Assembly: GCA_963575745.1 (NCBI GenBank) | Contig: CAUYUJ010003381.1 | Span: forward strand, 16,001-80,000 | DNA: 64,000 bases | Source of the DNA: Prorocentrum cordatum | Lineage: Eukaryota; Sar; Dinophyceae; Prorocentrales; Prorocentraceae | Direction of reading: 5' to 3' | Shown: positions 1-11,113 of the stretch, one piece after another | Numbering within the stretch: the stretch's first letter is position 1 | How the letters are laid out: each line of letters starts with the position of its first letter | The notes under the pieces: model-generated | Told to the model about the DNA's origin: nothing | What the model saw: only the letters and a program-made list of their open reading frames with translations | Database searches by the model: none | Translations under genes and position numbers: made by a program

Positions 1-2
1 CT

Positions 3-3000
3 CGGAACGTGCGGGCTGGGGCGGCTGATGCGCCCGCGATCGCCGAGTCGGTAGCCGCCCACGACGAGTACGGCATCGAGATCCGCCAGCGTTACATCGC
101 GCTGGACGAAAGCGAGCTCAGGAGCGCAACGGGCAAGAAGCGGCTCGCGAAGAAGTTCACCGATCCCATACCTCAGGTTGCCGTCCCCAGCGGCGCCAAC
201 TCGACGGATCAAGATACGTTGTACATGTTCGCCGACCCCGAGCACCCGTACAGGACCGTGGACCTCATCATCAGGAAGGGCATCAACTTGCAGTCCAACT
301 ACATGCCGTCCTCACAACATTTCTACGACGACCAGGGCTCGCAGATCGCCCGCCACAACATCACCGACACGTTCGCTGCCACTGGCGTGAACGCGTTGCT
401 AGCCAAGAGCGCCCAGGGGTGCCTCAAGAGCTTGGAGCAAGTCTTGGCCACGGACGCCCGCGTTGAGCAGGAGGGCGAGGATGCCGCCACCGCCGAGAGC
501 GAGCAGGTCGGGGGCAACGGCGGAGTCGGTGGTGGCAGTGACGGCGGCTCCGACGGGGCAGAGTCCCTTGTTGGGGTTGCTGCGTTTACCCCAGCAAAGA
601 AGGTCATCACCTTCCACACGACTTCAGGCTCCAAGAAGGGGAAGAAGCTGTTCTGCAAGCAGCTGGCCTCGCCGACCCCGTCAGGGTCGCCAGCCGCGCA
701 CTTGGGTGCCGCGGACGGGTCAGCGTCCCACATCGCAGACTTGCGCGACGTGGATGACGACGGCGGGAGTCAGGCGAACACCATGGCGGATGCGGCGCTC
801 GTGCCCCACGCAGCAGGCTTTCGGGCTAGCAGAAACGGGTTGCGCATGGTCGGGCTGCCCCCTGGTAGAAGGGGGATGGGGGGGAGGGGGTGTAGGAGGA
901 GGGATGATGGAGGAGGACGAGGGGACGAGGAGGGGGAGGAGCAGGATGAGGAGGATGTAGGATGAGGATGGGGTGGAGGAAACGGGGAGGAGTTTCGAGA
1001 GAACTCCCACATCCTCCTCCTCCTCCTCCCCCTCACCATCCCCATCATACCTCATCTTCCCCTCCTCTCACCACCCCCTCCACCTCGTCCACGTCCTCCC
1101 CCCTCATCCCTCCCACCTCCACCTCCTGTATAGTCATGGCCCTCCCCCCCAGGCTGCTTGGACGTCCTCACGCACTGGAAGAGGAAGATCCCCCTGGAGA
1201 GGGTCCTCGAGAACACCCTGGATGGGAGGACGATCTCGGCGGCGAAGAAGGCCGCGTCCCGCCTCGCTCAGATGGGCGGCGCGAGCGCGACTGATGCAAG
1301 CATTATCAACATCTTCTTGAAGATCGTGGTTGCCGCCCAGAACTTGCAGACCGACAAAATCCGCGTGCACACCAAGGCCGAAAAGGATGAGTTGATCAAG
1401 CTGCTGGTTGTCGAGGACGTCCAGTGGCCCCTGGTGGCCCAGGAGACTCTCTTGAACCTCAGCCTCGCTGAGTTGGAGAAGACCCGCGACCTCGGCAAGC
1501 TAATCGAGTGCATCACACCTTGGCCCAAGGACGATTCTGCCGTCCCAGAGTCCCAGATTTCGACCCCTTGAACCCCACGCTGGTGTCGTTGCCAGTGGAT
1601 ATGGACCACAAGATGTCGGTGATGGTGCACGTGCTGATTGAGAAGCTCCTCGTCCCCGCCATAAGGATCGGCGTCGAGAACAAGGCTCACGTGGTGAATA
1701 TGGTGGACACGTTCATTGATGCCTACGAGAACGTTGACCTGGTCATGCTGGACGGAACAGCCAGCGGGGCATTGGGAGACATGATGGACTGCTGGGAGGG
1801 GATCAAGGCGCTGGCCACTTCAACGATTTATATGGACTTGAAGGACCGTGAACTCCAAACCTCATGAGTATGACAGCGCCCACTTGCCCGCCACTTCGGC
1901 CCAGTCTCCGAGGGTGCGGGGCATCGTAGATCATTGCAGGTGCTGGGTGGTGTTGAGCGGGCTTTGGTTTTTGATAGCGGTATCGTCGATCTGGCCAGAT
2001 TGGAGCGGCGTTGATTCGGTCCCCCCCTGGGCTGGCCTCCCAGGCCCCCGCCGTTCCGCCAACATTTAGAATATATGTAACGAGGGTGGTGCTTGTCTTG
2101 GGTGGGGTAGTGCCCATGGGGTCTGATTTTCTTGGGGGTAGCTAGGGGATGTTCCTGGGTCGTAGCGGCAATTCGTGTTTTTCCCTTTTGCTGCCATGCC
2201 CGCACGTCCAGAGGATTCCGTGCAGAAGATCAAGGAGTCGACGGGGCGGACGCACAAGACTGCTTTGGTAATGGTGGCGGCTGCGGTCAGCGATGAGACG
2301 TGGTTCAAGGCCAGACTCTCGGAGTACATGGCGAAGCTGCCAGGCATGATCGAGCACGCCCCTATGTTCCGCAAGTACAATGATATGCTTGCGGGCGGGA
2401 GGACCCCCACGCTGACGAACAGTACGTCTCTCAAGGATGCAGCTCTATTCATTGCTGAGGCTCGCGAGTGCCCTAGGTCGGGATCTCTGGACGAGTTGCA
2501 GAACAGCCTCTACGCGGCCTTTGCGAAGCATCATGAGTTCATGGAGTCCGAACCTACCAGCGACCACGCTGCCATGCAACAGTGGTCGAAGGCCATAGAG
2601 GAGGCGAGCCTCTGCATGTCGGGCCACGCTAGCATCGAGGACTGGAGGGCCGCGGTTGCTGCCAAGCTTGCCAGCGTCAGTGCGGAGAATATGAACGCCC
2701 GCATCTTCCGCGATATCAGTGACGCCAATGATCTGAACCTGTCCGAGCAGAACGACCTGACCGATGAGACCATGGACGCTCTGAACCGCATTCGGGGCTC
2801 CATTCCAGAACCTGCGCAGGCGATGAAGTGGAAGGACGACCAGAGGCCCATTGTCGAGGCGCGCGTCGGTGGCGTGTTCGACTTCATCACCCAGCAGATT
2901 TGCAGCAGGTCTGATTTGGACAACGAGTTCTTCGCCATCAGCATGGACCTGAGCGTCAAGATGGGCGCCGTGGAGGGCTCCGACATGGCGAAGGAGGAAG

Positions 3001-3896
3001 CGAAGATGTTGGGTGTGTATCTTACGGCCAGGAGGTCATGGATTAGCCTTTGGAGTGACGGCAACGGTGGGCACCTGCTAAAGAAGGACATCACAGCTTC
3101 AGACAACTACCGCAACAAAATGGACCCGATGCAGCGGCACATTATGGCGCTGGAGGAGCAGCTCAAAAACATCATGCAGAAGGATACCCGTCGTTTCCAC
3201 AGGTGGGCCGGTTTCAGCAAGGAAGTCAAGAGTCTCGTCCTCGAGCTGACCGCCCAGCAGGCCAACGCAGACGAGCGTGTGCTGAAGACTGCAATTCAAG
3301 ATCTCGCCTTGGTTGCAACGGGCATTCCTGGCGCCACGGACCCGACGGAGTCGCGGCTGGAGACGTTCAAGGGGAATACGTTCAAGGACCTGCAGAAGCA
3401 CGCCGACGAGACTGTGCTCAAGACCAGCCCGCAGCAGATGGCGACCTTGAAGTGCCAGCTCCTTGAGGCCGCTGACGTTTTGCAAATGCATGCAATACAT
3501 TTCGCGGGTATTGCATTCGTGGGCGACGATTGGTTGGGTGGGAGGGGTTAGCAGGGGAGTGTGACTAACATGATGAGGATCGAGGGTGGCGGGTTTGAGG
3601 CGACGGGGGAGGCGGGGGAGGGGCGGCGGGTAGCTCCCCTGATGAAACACAAAATCTCTCAGGCCACGGCGAACTACAAGAACTCAGTCGCGATGGCTGG
3701 CAAGGCACTGGACGACACGCTCGCCATGAACGCTGGCCAGGTCCTGCGCGACTGCGCCACTACGAAGGCCTACGGTGTGCTCATGAAGAAGTGCAGCAGC
3801 GACATGTGCCTCGACGACCTCCGCGACGTCGTCGCCGCAGAGGTCAAGGCGTGGAGGGCGGAGACGAAGCTCAAGGAGAAGGACGCCTTCCACTAG
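3..3896 (+). CDS. Gene 1: spliced gene of unknown function, 5' partial
   Basis: I do not recognise the family. The inferred exons are 3-864, 1153-about 1550, about 1550-1847, 2212-3476 and 3663-3896. Introns 865-1152, 1848-2211 and 3477-3662 all start with GT, end with AG and keep phase: the junctions read MVGLPP-G-CLDVLTHW, MDLKD-Q-DSVQKIKES and LLEAAD-ATANYKNS. The reading frame changes near 1550, through either a 41-nt GT-AG intron (1508-1548, phase-compatible) or an indel. The predicted protein is helical and charged, with no clear signal peptide or membrane segment. Its middle has a Gly/Ser/Glu-rich linker (codons near 460-560 nt). The frame is open to the left edge of the window, so the 5' end is missing. 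An in-frame TAG at 3894-3896 is followed by 15 open sense codons and a second TAG at 3942-3944, so the original C-terminus may have been longer. Confidence 0.7.
865..1152 (+). other. Intron 1 of gene 1, foldable purine/pyrimidine intron
   Basis: The intron begins GTAGAAGG and ends CCCCCCAG, and its removal restores the reading frame. Its first half is GGA/GATG-rich and its second half is CCTCC/CATCC-rich. The two meet at GGAGTT-tcgagag-AACTCC near 990-1008, so most of the intron can fold into one imperfect hairpin. Confidence 0.6.
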
Positions 3897-3944
3897 CTGA
3901 TCCTGACGAGGGTTGTGAGCGCCCTGCAGAAAAAGGCGAGCTAG

Positions 3945-5167
3945 GCCCTCTTGGCGGTCGGCAGTGGGGGTCGGACACGCAGGTTTGCAGTTGTGTTCTG
4001 GGGCGCGGCAGGCGCCGAGCAAATATTGCCCCTCTCCCTGCCCAAGGGCATGTTACGACATATTCGCGATTCAAAGTGCCAGCGAGCGTCATCACGCGAC
4101 AGTTGTGCCATGCTCTCTAGATTTGCTCGGCGCAGCCCCCCGCGCCCTTTCGCGCGTCGCCCGTGACTCGGGCGCAGGCCGTCCGCCCAGGATTGGGCGG
4201 TCTATTACCCATGAGATGTTGATACAGCAAGCGCGGTTTCGTTTCTGCCTCCGATCCCCCGCTCGCTCGTCTCATCCGCTTCTCCGCCTCCCCCGCCATT
4301 CCCCCCAGTGTCTCCCTTCCTCCCGCGGGGGCCTGCTCCGTCATCTTCCCCCTGCCTCTCCCTTCCTCCGCCCCCCCGCCTCTCCATTCCTCCCGCGGCG
4401 ACAGCGCGACGATTGCGACTGTAGCGTAGCAGGGTGGCTGTATCGAGGAGTGGAGGGTGGAGGGCGGGAGGATCGGGGAAGCGCGGAAGGCTCGCGGGGG
4501 TTCGGCGGCAGAGGGCGGGGCGGAACGACGTGGGGAGAAGGGCAGGATAATGGGGGGATGTGGAGTGGAGTTGCTGGGCGAGCGAGGGCGGTTTGCTCGC
4601 TGGGTGTCTGGGGACGTTCGCCCCCATATATGGGCCCCTGCGGGGCGCGGCGCCGCCGCCGACCCCGAGGCGCCCCCGATCGGCGCTGAGGCCGCGGCGT
4701 GCAGGAGGTCCGAACTTGTTCGATCGATTTCTGATGGGCCGACGAAGTGCGGCGCGAGCCGCGCCCTCGTGGGCAAACGCGTTTGAACGGCTCCGCTTGT
4801 TTGGGAGTTCTGGCCGCGGGGGCCGTTGGTGCGCGGTCGAGATGGGCTTAGAGTGCGCTGTATCCTATCAAAGTCTTGTTATGCATATGTTCGGCGCGAC
4901 CGAATGCATGATAATTTCGACTGGTGTTTGATTTTGCTGAGCAGGCCCTGGATGGTACCCTCTACTAGCTGTCGCCTCCGTCGGGAGGGGCGTCGCGCTT
5001 TCCTGCTGGGCGCGTGCCCAGGGTCTTGTTGCAGTTGGCTTACTTGTATGCTTATATTTCCGTTAGGTTGCAAACATATATAAAAGTTACTTTGGCCTTA
5101 TTCTGGGGTTACTTTTTAATGATTTTCTTACTTGGAGGCCCCTGGCTCCCCTTGCCGCTCACAATAA
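3945..5167. other. Intergenic region, no gene seen
   Basis: This stretch follows the second stop of gene 1. 4000-4800 is GC-rich, with CG-rich words and short overlapping ORFs on both strands and no consistent codon signal. 4840-5120 is AT-richer, as in a 3' flank. I see no supportable gene, RNA or TIR element here. Confidence 0.5.
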
Positions 5168-5195
5168 TAATATGAACAAGACTAAGAAAAAGACG

Positions 5196-5227
<32 letters not shown>

Positions 5228-5247
5228 CAATAATAATAATAGTAATA
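5168..5247. repeat. (AAT)n microsatellite
   Basis: This is an interrupted AAT tract with some AAC, AGT and ACT units. It abuts the outer edge of the left 322-bp inverted repeat. The right copy of that repeat also ends in an AAT-type tract. Confidence 0.85.
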
Positions 5248-5569
5248 AATGTGAGGATTTTCCTGTTCAGACTCCACGCGCGCTTCAGACTCCGCCCCTT
5301 CTAACACCTACAATGGCAGCAGCACTAGCAGTAGCAGTAGTAGTAGCAGCAGCAATTTCTTACAGTAGCAATAGCGGTGGCAGTAGCAGGAACATGGAAG
5401 TAGCAGTAGTAGTGGCAGTGGCAGTCCCCTCCACCTCCTAGAAATAGTGGCAGTAACAGTAATAGTGGCAGTAACAGTAGTAGTAGCAGTGGCAGTAGTA
5501 GTGGCAGTGGCAGTCCCCCTTCCGAGGTCCATGCAAGTCTAGCCAGGCTGCACTAAGGCCCAAGGCCCA
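5248..5569 (+). repeat. Left arm of a 27-kb-spaced inverted repeat
   Basis: The segment starts AATGTGAGGATTTTCCTG, passes through a GCAGTAGTAGCAGTGG-type array, and ends CACTAAGGCCCAAGGCCCA. Its reverse complement is found at 32250-32568. By eye the two match at about nine positions in ten, including the unique flanks as well as the microsatellite core. Confidence 0.85.
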
Positions 5570-5747
5570 GCCAACGAAGTCCCCCCAAGGCCCAGCCATG
5601 GCAGTCCCCCTTCCAAGGCCCATGCTAAGGTCCCCCCAAGTCTCCCCCTCAGGCCGCCCCTCCGGCCCCCCTTCAGTAGTTGCAGGCTTTACGGCTCAGC
5701 GATGAGGTTGGTGTCGCTCTGCGCGAGATTTGCCTGCTTCTGCGCAG

Positions 5748-5750
5748 CCA
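5748..5750 (+). promoter_or_regulatory. Possible spliced-leader or 3' splice acceptor before gene 2 ATG
   Basis: A pyrimidine-leaning stretch ends in TGCTTCTGCGCAG at 5747, two bases before ATG 5750. Dinoflagellate mRNAs receive a trans-spliced leader at such AG sites. A cis-acceptor for an upstream 5'UTR exon is equally possible. Confidence 0.3.
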
Positions 5751-8700
5751 TGGGGGGCGACGGGGATGAGACGAGCCCTGCGCATGTGCGCCAAGAACCA
5801 GAGTGGGTGACAAGCCTCGCGACGCTGGCTGCGAGAAACTTCAAGAGGGTCCAGAATGACGCGGTGAACAGCATCATGCAGAAGAATGCTGATTTCACCA
5901 TGTCCCTGCCGATATGGGTCGCCACGGTGCATCAAAACCCATCACCTACCCCAAAACATGCGAAACAGAAGTGGAGGAGAGGGAGAAGGCGGAGGAGGAG
6001 GATGAGGAGGAGGAGGAGGAGGAGGAGCAGAGGAAGATGATGAGAAGGATGGTTGCCGAGGAAGTCGGAGGAGGAGGGGGAGGAGGAAGAGAAAGAGGTG
6101 GAAGACAAGGAAGAGGAGGCGGTGGAAACAGCGAGCTCAGGAGGAAATGAGCAGGCAAGGGCAGAGGGTGTTCCTCTCCCCCCCCATCTCCCCCCTTTCT
6201 CTCGCCGCCTTCTCATCCCCGCACTCCGTCCAACCCTCCGTCCACTCCTTTAGTCTCGTGTTTGTGATTCCGCCAGGTCTTGAACATGTGCTCGATGACC
6301 CTGCCAGCAGCGTGGCCATTGGAGGGTGCTGTAGAGAAGGCGTACGAGCATTACTACCAGGAAAAAGGGTGCTACGCGTTCCCACCGCCTGGCCACATCG
6401 TCGAGGTCAGCTTCTACAAGACCCTGGCGCCGGAGATGGTGCGGAAGTTGCAGCGCGATAGCCTGGGCTCGCTGTATTTGGCCTGGCTCATGCTGTTGCG
6501 CGACGTGCAGGAGAAAGAAGAGAAGCTCGCCAAGATCGTGGAAGCGGCAATGCAAGTCCCGATGAAGTTCACGAAGCGGAACAATGACAACGAGCGCGTG
6601 CTGAAGGTATACCAGTATAAGGAGGACGAAGAGAAGAATGCGGAGTTGTTGGGCCACTCCCTCCTTGGCCGAGCGCGCGAGCTAGCAGGGCTCCAAGAAG
6701 TTCTTCGTTCGAATTCTCAGAGCAGCACGCCCCCGGCGATCGAGGAGCTGTTCAATTCTGGCGGCATCACCTGGGCGCATAAGGAGACTACGATGAACTT
6801 GTACAACATCAGGCTGCACCTCCGCATCCTCAGACGCCTGTCGATGGCAGTTGCCGACGTCGGCGCCCCGGCCTACAAGGACTCGGCCCTGTGCTACTTC
6901 GACCGCAACGAGGAGATCTGGGGGCGCAAGCATCCGAATGTTACTATGCAGGAGACGGGCAGGTCTTTTGATGCATTTCAGAGCGCAGTTCCAGACCTTG
7001 GAGACCTACGCGTGCTGGCGGAGACTTATCATGTCATGCTTCTGCGCGGATACAACGTGAAGGCGAGCGGCAGGCACGCCCCTGAGACCGCCAAGGCCAT
7101 CCTGATTATGACGAAAGTTCCTTCTTCACTGTTGCCACGGTATCCTCTGTTCGAGTCGGTGCTGTCCGTCTACAAGACGCTGAAGACATTCCGCAAGGAG
7201 TACCCATCAGGTTTGGACTTTGATGGCAAGGAATTGTTACATGTCAGCCACACTTACCCGATCCTTGGCGAGGGCACTGCGGAGAAGCTGAACTCAGAGA
7301 TCCTGCTCCCTACGATGCTCAACAAGAAGTTTCAGGCATTCCTCGGGCACCCCACTGCTCTGGCCGTCCCCTTCATCAAGGACATGTTGCCCGAGTTGGA
7401 TCAGCTCTACCAGGTGGACGTGGCTGAGCGCAGGGCCAAGGAGCGCGCGGTTCAGGGTGAGCGCGAAGAGTTTGACGTGGCTATGAGCTGTGAGGCCAGC
7501 GGGTTAATTACCGAAGACGAGGCCAAGTCGTTGAGAAACGTCCTCGAGGACAAGAAAACAAACGAACTACCGAAAATGGCGGACGAATTCTTGAAGGCCA
7601 ACGTCGTGTTCATGAAGTGGTCAAGCACCCTTTTGGCTGACATCGAGAAGCAGCCGATGATTGCAGCAGGGGCTTCGCGCCTGTGGTTCTTCAACGCGGG
7701 CACCGACTCCACGAAGGACCCCAACAACAAAGCATCTGCGTGGCGCATGAAGGCAACGCCAGACGAGGACCACATCAACCAGATGGTCAACATCGTGGCG
7801 TCGTTCATCAATGAGTCAGATTCCGCCGCGATCGTCAGCGGCCGCAACAAGCTATTCCATCGTGACGCAAAGAAGATGGTGATGCAATGCAAGCCCAAGC
7901 TCGCGGTCAAGGAGTTGGAGATGCTGCCCGACGAGGGCGAGGTGTCGCAACACCTCCGCGTCGAGAGCAGCGTAGTTGGCACCGTGGACCTCACCGACCA
8001 GTACCTGCACATCATGAAGACCAAGCGCGCCATGGACTCGAAAAAAGGAGTCCCTCGGCGATTCGTCCCAGGGAACACGGCATTCTGGACAATGGCTGGC
8101 ATTCCCGTGGTCTCCAAGGACAGCATGGTAAAGGTATCGTATTCCGACCGCGAGGCAGTCTTCAAGCACGTGTGCGGCTCGGAGAAGTGGACTCCTGGGG
8201 CGAAGGCGGCCAAGGGCCAGGACCTGTCCGACGATGACGACGACGAGGCACCTGAAGATACAGCAGTTGACCCCCTGGAGGCGATCAACGGCGGCACTGC
8301 CACATTAGTCGTCCTGTTCTGGATGGAGCTGCACTTGAGGGTGCGCCTGCGAGGATTTGCAAAGCCCCATCGTCATTGACTCCTCCTCCTCCTCCTCCTC
8401 TTCTCCTCCTTCCTCCTTTCTCCTTCTCCTTCTCCTCCTCCTTATCATAATCCTTCTCTTTCTCCCCCTCTCCCCCATCCTTTCCTCATCGAGACAATGG
8501 GGGGGGGGGGGATCGGAGAAGGAGAATGAGGAGGATGACAAGGAGGACGAGGATAAGGAGGAAGAGGAGGAGGATGAGGATAAGGAAGATGAGGATGATG
8601 AGGTGTCTGGCTAAAGATTGATGGGGGCTTGCATCGCATAGGTGTGCGCTCAATTTCTGTGGGAGGCCGGGGCCCGCGTGTTGATCAATTTCACTCCGGG

Positions 8701-9223
8701 GGCTGGGCATATGATCAAGGCGGCGTTCATGCTCAGTGTGAAATCGATAGTCGTGTGTCATAACGAAGCTCACGTCAAAGTGCTGAGCGACGTCTTGCGT
8801 GCGCATCTGCTCGACGAGATCCAGAAATCTGGGCCCGCATCAAGCAGGTTCCTCCCAGCGGACAAAGACGAGCGCCTGGAGAAGTGCAAGCCTGAGCGCC
8901 TCAAGCTGTACGAGATGCAGCGGAAGCGGAGCGCTGGCGACTCAGACCTCATCAGCCCCGAGGCGAAGAGGACTGCGCTTGGGTCCTCAGTCGACGCGAT
9001 GCTGGCCAGCTTGGAGGGCACGCCGACCCCGAAGGCCAAGGCAAAGGCCAGGGCCAAGGGCAGCGAGACCCCCGAGGCCGAAGCAGGAAGCAGCCCTGCT
9101 GCTGGAGCTGAGGGATCCGCTGGGGAGGCGGGGAAGGTGAAAGGCAAGGCGGATGCCTCGTCTGATGTAGCAGGCCCAGCGGAGGACTTGCAGGCCTTGC
9201 TGGCGCAGTGGTCTAATAAGTAG
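5750..9223 (+). CDS. Gene 2: spliced protein, about 940 aa, with a SAM-binding-like C-terminal motif
   Basis: Exons are 5750-5926, 6277-8340 and 8642-9223 (TAG stop). All junctions are phase 0 with GT-AG introns: PIWVAT-VLNMCSMTL and WMELHLR-VCAQFLWE. They give about 59+688+193 residues. The start is the first ATG after the AG at 5747, and upstream the frame is short. Most of the protein is helical and charged and resembles nothing I can name. It has an acidic run (SDDDDDEAPED) near residue 715. The last exon reads LINFTPGAGHMIKAA, then a hydrophobic strand and VCHNEAH. This resembles the motif I of amino-methyltransferase folds (hydrophobic strand, then PGxG) and the N..H that follows it in some dinoflagellate proteins. 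A Lys/Ala/Glu-rich tail follows, with an AKAKARAKGS stretch. Catalytic activity is not supported. Confidence 0.72.
5927..6276 (+). other. Intron 1 of gene 2
   Basis: The intron runs from GTGCATCAAAAC to GATTCCGCCAG. Its 5' part is GGA/GAA-rich (5970-6150) and its 3' part is CTCCCC/CTTTCTC-rich (6170-6270), again in complementary orientation. Confidence 0.65.
8341..8641 (+). other. Intron 2 of gene 2
   Basis: The intron begins GTGCGCCTGC and ends GCATCGCATAG. It has a CTC/CTT-rich half (8381-8490), then GGGGGGGGGG, then a GGA/GAT-rich half (8515-8600). This is the opposite arm order to the other introns but equally self-complementary. Confidence 0.7.
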
Positions 9224-10064
9224 GCGTTGTTGTTTGTTTAGACCCCCGCCACCCCAGCTTCTCCAACCCAAGCCCCCCGAAATACAAGTTCAGTATAATC
9301 TCAGTCCGACTCCAACAATTGCTGCTGTTGCTCAGCTCATGTGGCCCAACCGTGGGCAAGATCTCATGCCTGCGGACATGCATCATGATATGTGGTGCTG
9401 TGTCTTATTCGGGCTTTCTTCCGAGTGTGTTTTAACTTGATATTTTATCGCAAGCGAGTTGCGCTTGCCTTCCATGCTCTGGCACATCAGTCTGCCCTCC
9501 ATGTTGCGTCCCAGACGCCTGAACTTAACTTGCCTGCTGGTGCACCAGCTCTGAGCAATCGCAGAACTGTGAGAAACGCGCAGACTCTCAATTACAGAGG
9601 AGGGGGTGAGGAGGGAGAGGATGGGGAGAGGAGGGAGAGGAGGGAGAGGAGGATCAGGAGGATCTGGATGATCAGGAGAGTCAAGAAAATATCGAAATAC
9701 AGGATCCAATCAGACAACCAAGCATCAGCAATGACGGCCAACGCCATGATTGTGATCACGTATCCCAGCAACCCATCCAGCAACGCGATGCAAGATGCTG
9801 ACCATGGAAGCGTAGCAGCATGCAGGGAGTAAGTGCAGAAATATAACGACGACAATGGCGACGGCAAGCATGCGAAACAACGGCGACGGCGACGACGACG
9901 GCGCGTCCAGGGCGATGGAGACGCATAAGTGCCCACGAGCACGCGCCGAGAGGGATTCGCCATCATGTTGGATCGTCTTGGATGTCTGTTAGGCCAAACG
10001 CCGGCCGTCTCGGGGCACATTTGGAGGCCGTCATGGGCTGCGTTTGGGCAGCTTGACGGCACCA
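9224..10064. other. Intergenic region, no gene seen
   Basis: This is the 3' flank of gene 2. It contains a GGA tract at 9598-9660 and a run of CGACGACGG units at 9845-9905. Overlapping ORFs on both strands are low-complexity and have no splice support. Confidence 0.5.
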
Positions 10065-10920
10065 TCTTGGGGTGTCGAGAAATTCTTGACGCTTCGCGCA
10101 TCCCCGCCAGCCCATCCAGAAACGATATGTCCAGGCAAGTTGAAGAGATCATGGAAGTGGGGGAGCAACGGGAGGGACAGCCGATCCGTGCAAAGGATGA
10201 GGCGGAAGAGGAGGCCAGATGGATAGATGAGGGGGTGGCGAAGAACCGAGCGAAGGAGGGATGAGGACAATGATGACGCTGGGTGGATGGTTGAATGCCG
10301 CTCGGATGCCTCATGGAAGCCTTTTGGAAGCCTCTTCGGGCGTCTTGGGGGTCTCTTGGCGGTCAATGGGGGCTCTTGGGCGTCTTGGGTGCTTCGGGGG
10401 GGCCTCTTGAGGCCGCTTGTGATCCTCCTGGGGGGCTCTTTGGGGCCTGTTGGAGGCCTCTTGGGGCCTCTTGGGGGTCTCTTGGAGCTTCGTGGCGGCC
10501 TCTTCGAGCCTCTTGGAAGGCTCTTGGAACCATCCTGGGAGCCTCTTGGAGCCTCTTGGGGGCTTCTTTGGGCCTCATGGCGGCTTCTTGGGGCCTCTTG
10601 GAGGCCTCTTGGAAGCCTCTGGGGGCCTCCTGGGCGCCCTTCGGGGCCATCTTGGAAGCGATCGATCAAAGAAGAGGGTGGAGTTAATTAACCCCTCCCC
10701 CTCGAGAGAAAAAAATGGAGCCCAAACCATAGTAAAACCGATGATTTTGGCTTCCTCGCCGGTGCCGTTTTGGGCGCCCTGACCGCTCGCGACCGGCCCC
10801 GTCCAAGTCCAGGGGGGGGGGGGTAGGGGGGAGGGGTAAACCCCTCCCCGAAGGGAAACAAAGGGGGTGGAAGAGGAAACTCCCTAAACCACCTGCGCCC
10901 AGAGGGCTGGTGGGGCTCGT
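10065..10920 (+). repeat. GGCCTCTTGG-rich dispersed repeat, copy 1
   Basis: It starts near ATTCTTGACGCTTCGCGC and passes through the unique-looking AGCCCATCCAGAAACGAT and GACGCTGGGTGGATGGTTG. It then has about 350 bp of degenerate GGAGGCCTCTTGGGG units, and ends in a CCCCTCCCCGAAGGGAAA segment. The same order recurs at 30905-31720 in direct orientation. Long ORFs on both strands (Trp/Gly/Leu or Pro/Arg/Glu rich) only reflect the decamer-like repeat. Confidence 0.85.
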
Positions 10921-11113
10921 TGGGGTAGCCTGGCCACGTCGTCGTCGTTCTCGTGGTCTTCGCCGTCGTCCTCGCCGTCATCGTCGGCTACGTCAGCGGA
11001 GTAATCCCTCATCCGCCCTCCTGACTTGCCTGTTCTCCCGTGGTTTTCAGGCTCGGAAATATCCGCCGCAGTCACCCCGCCAAATCGGAGATGCTTTCGG
11101 CACCCGGGCAACG

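Noticed and set aside
10227-10691. Trp/Gly/Leu-rich ORFs in the GGCCTCTTGG repeats
   Set aside because: The same translation style arises in every array of this type on both strands; it comes from the repeat unit.
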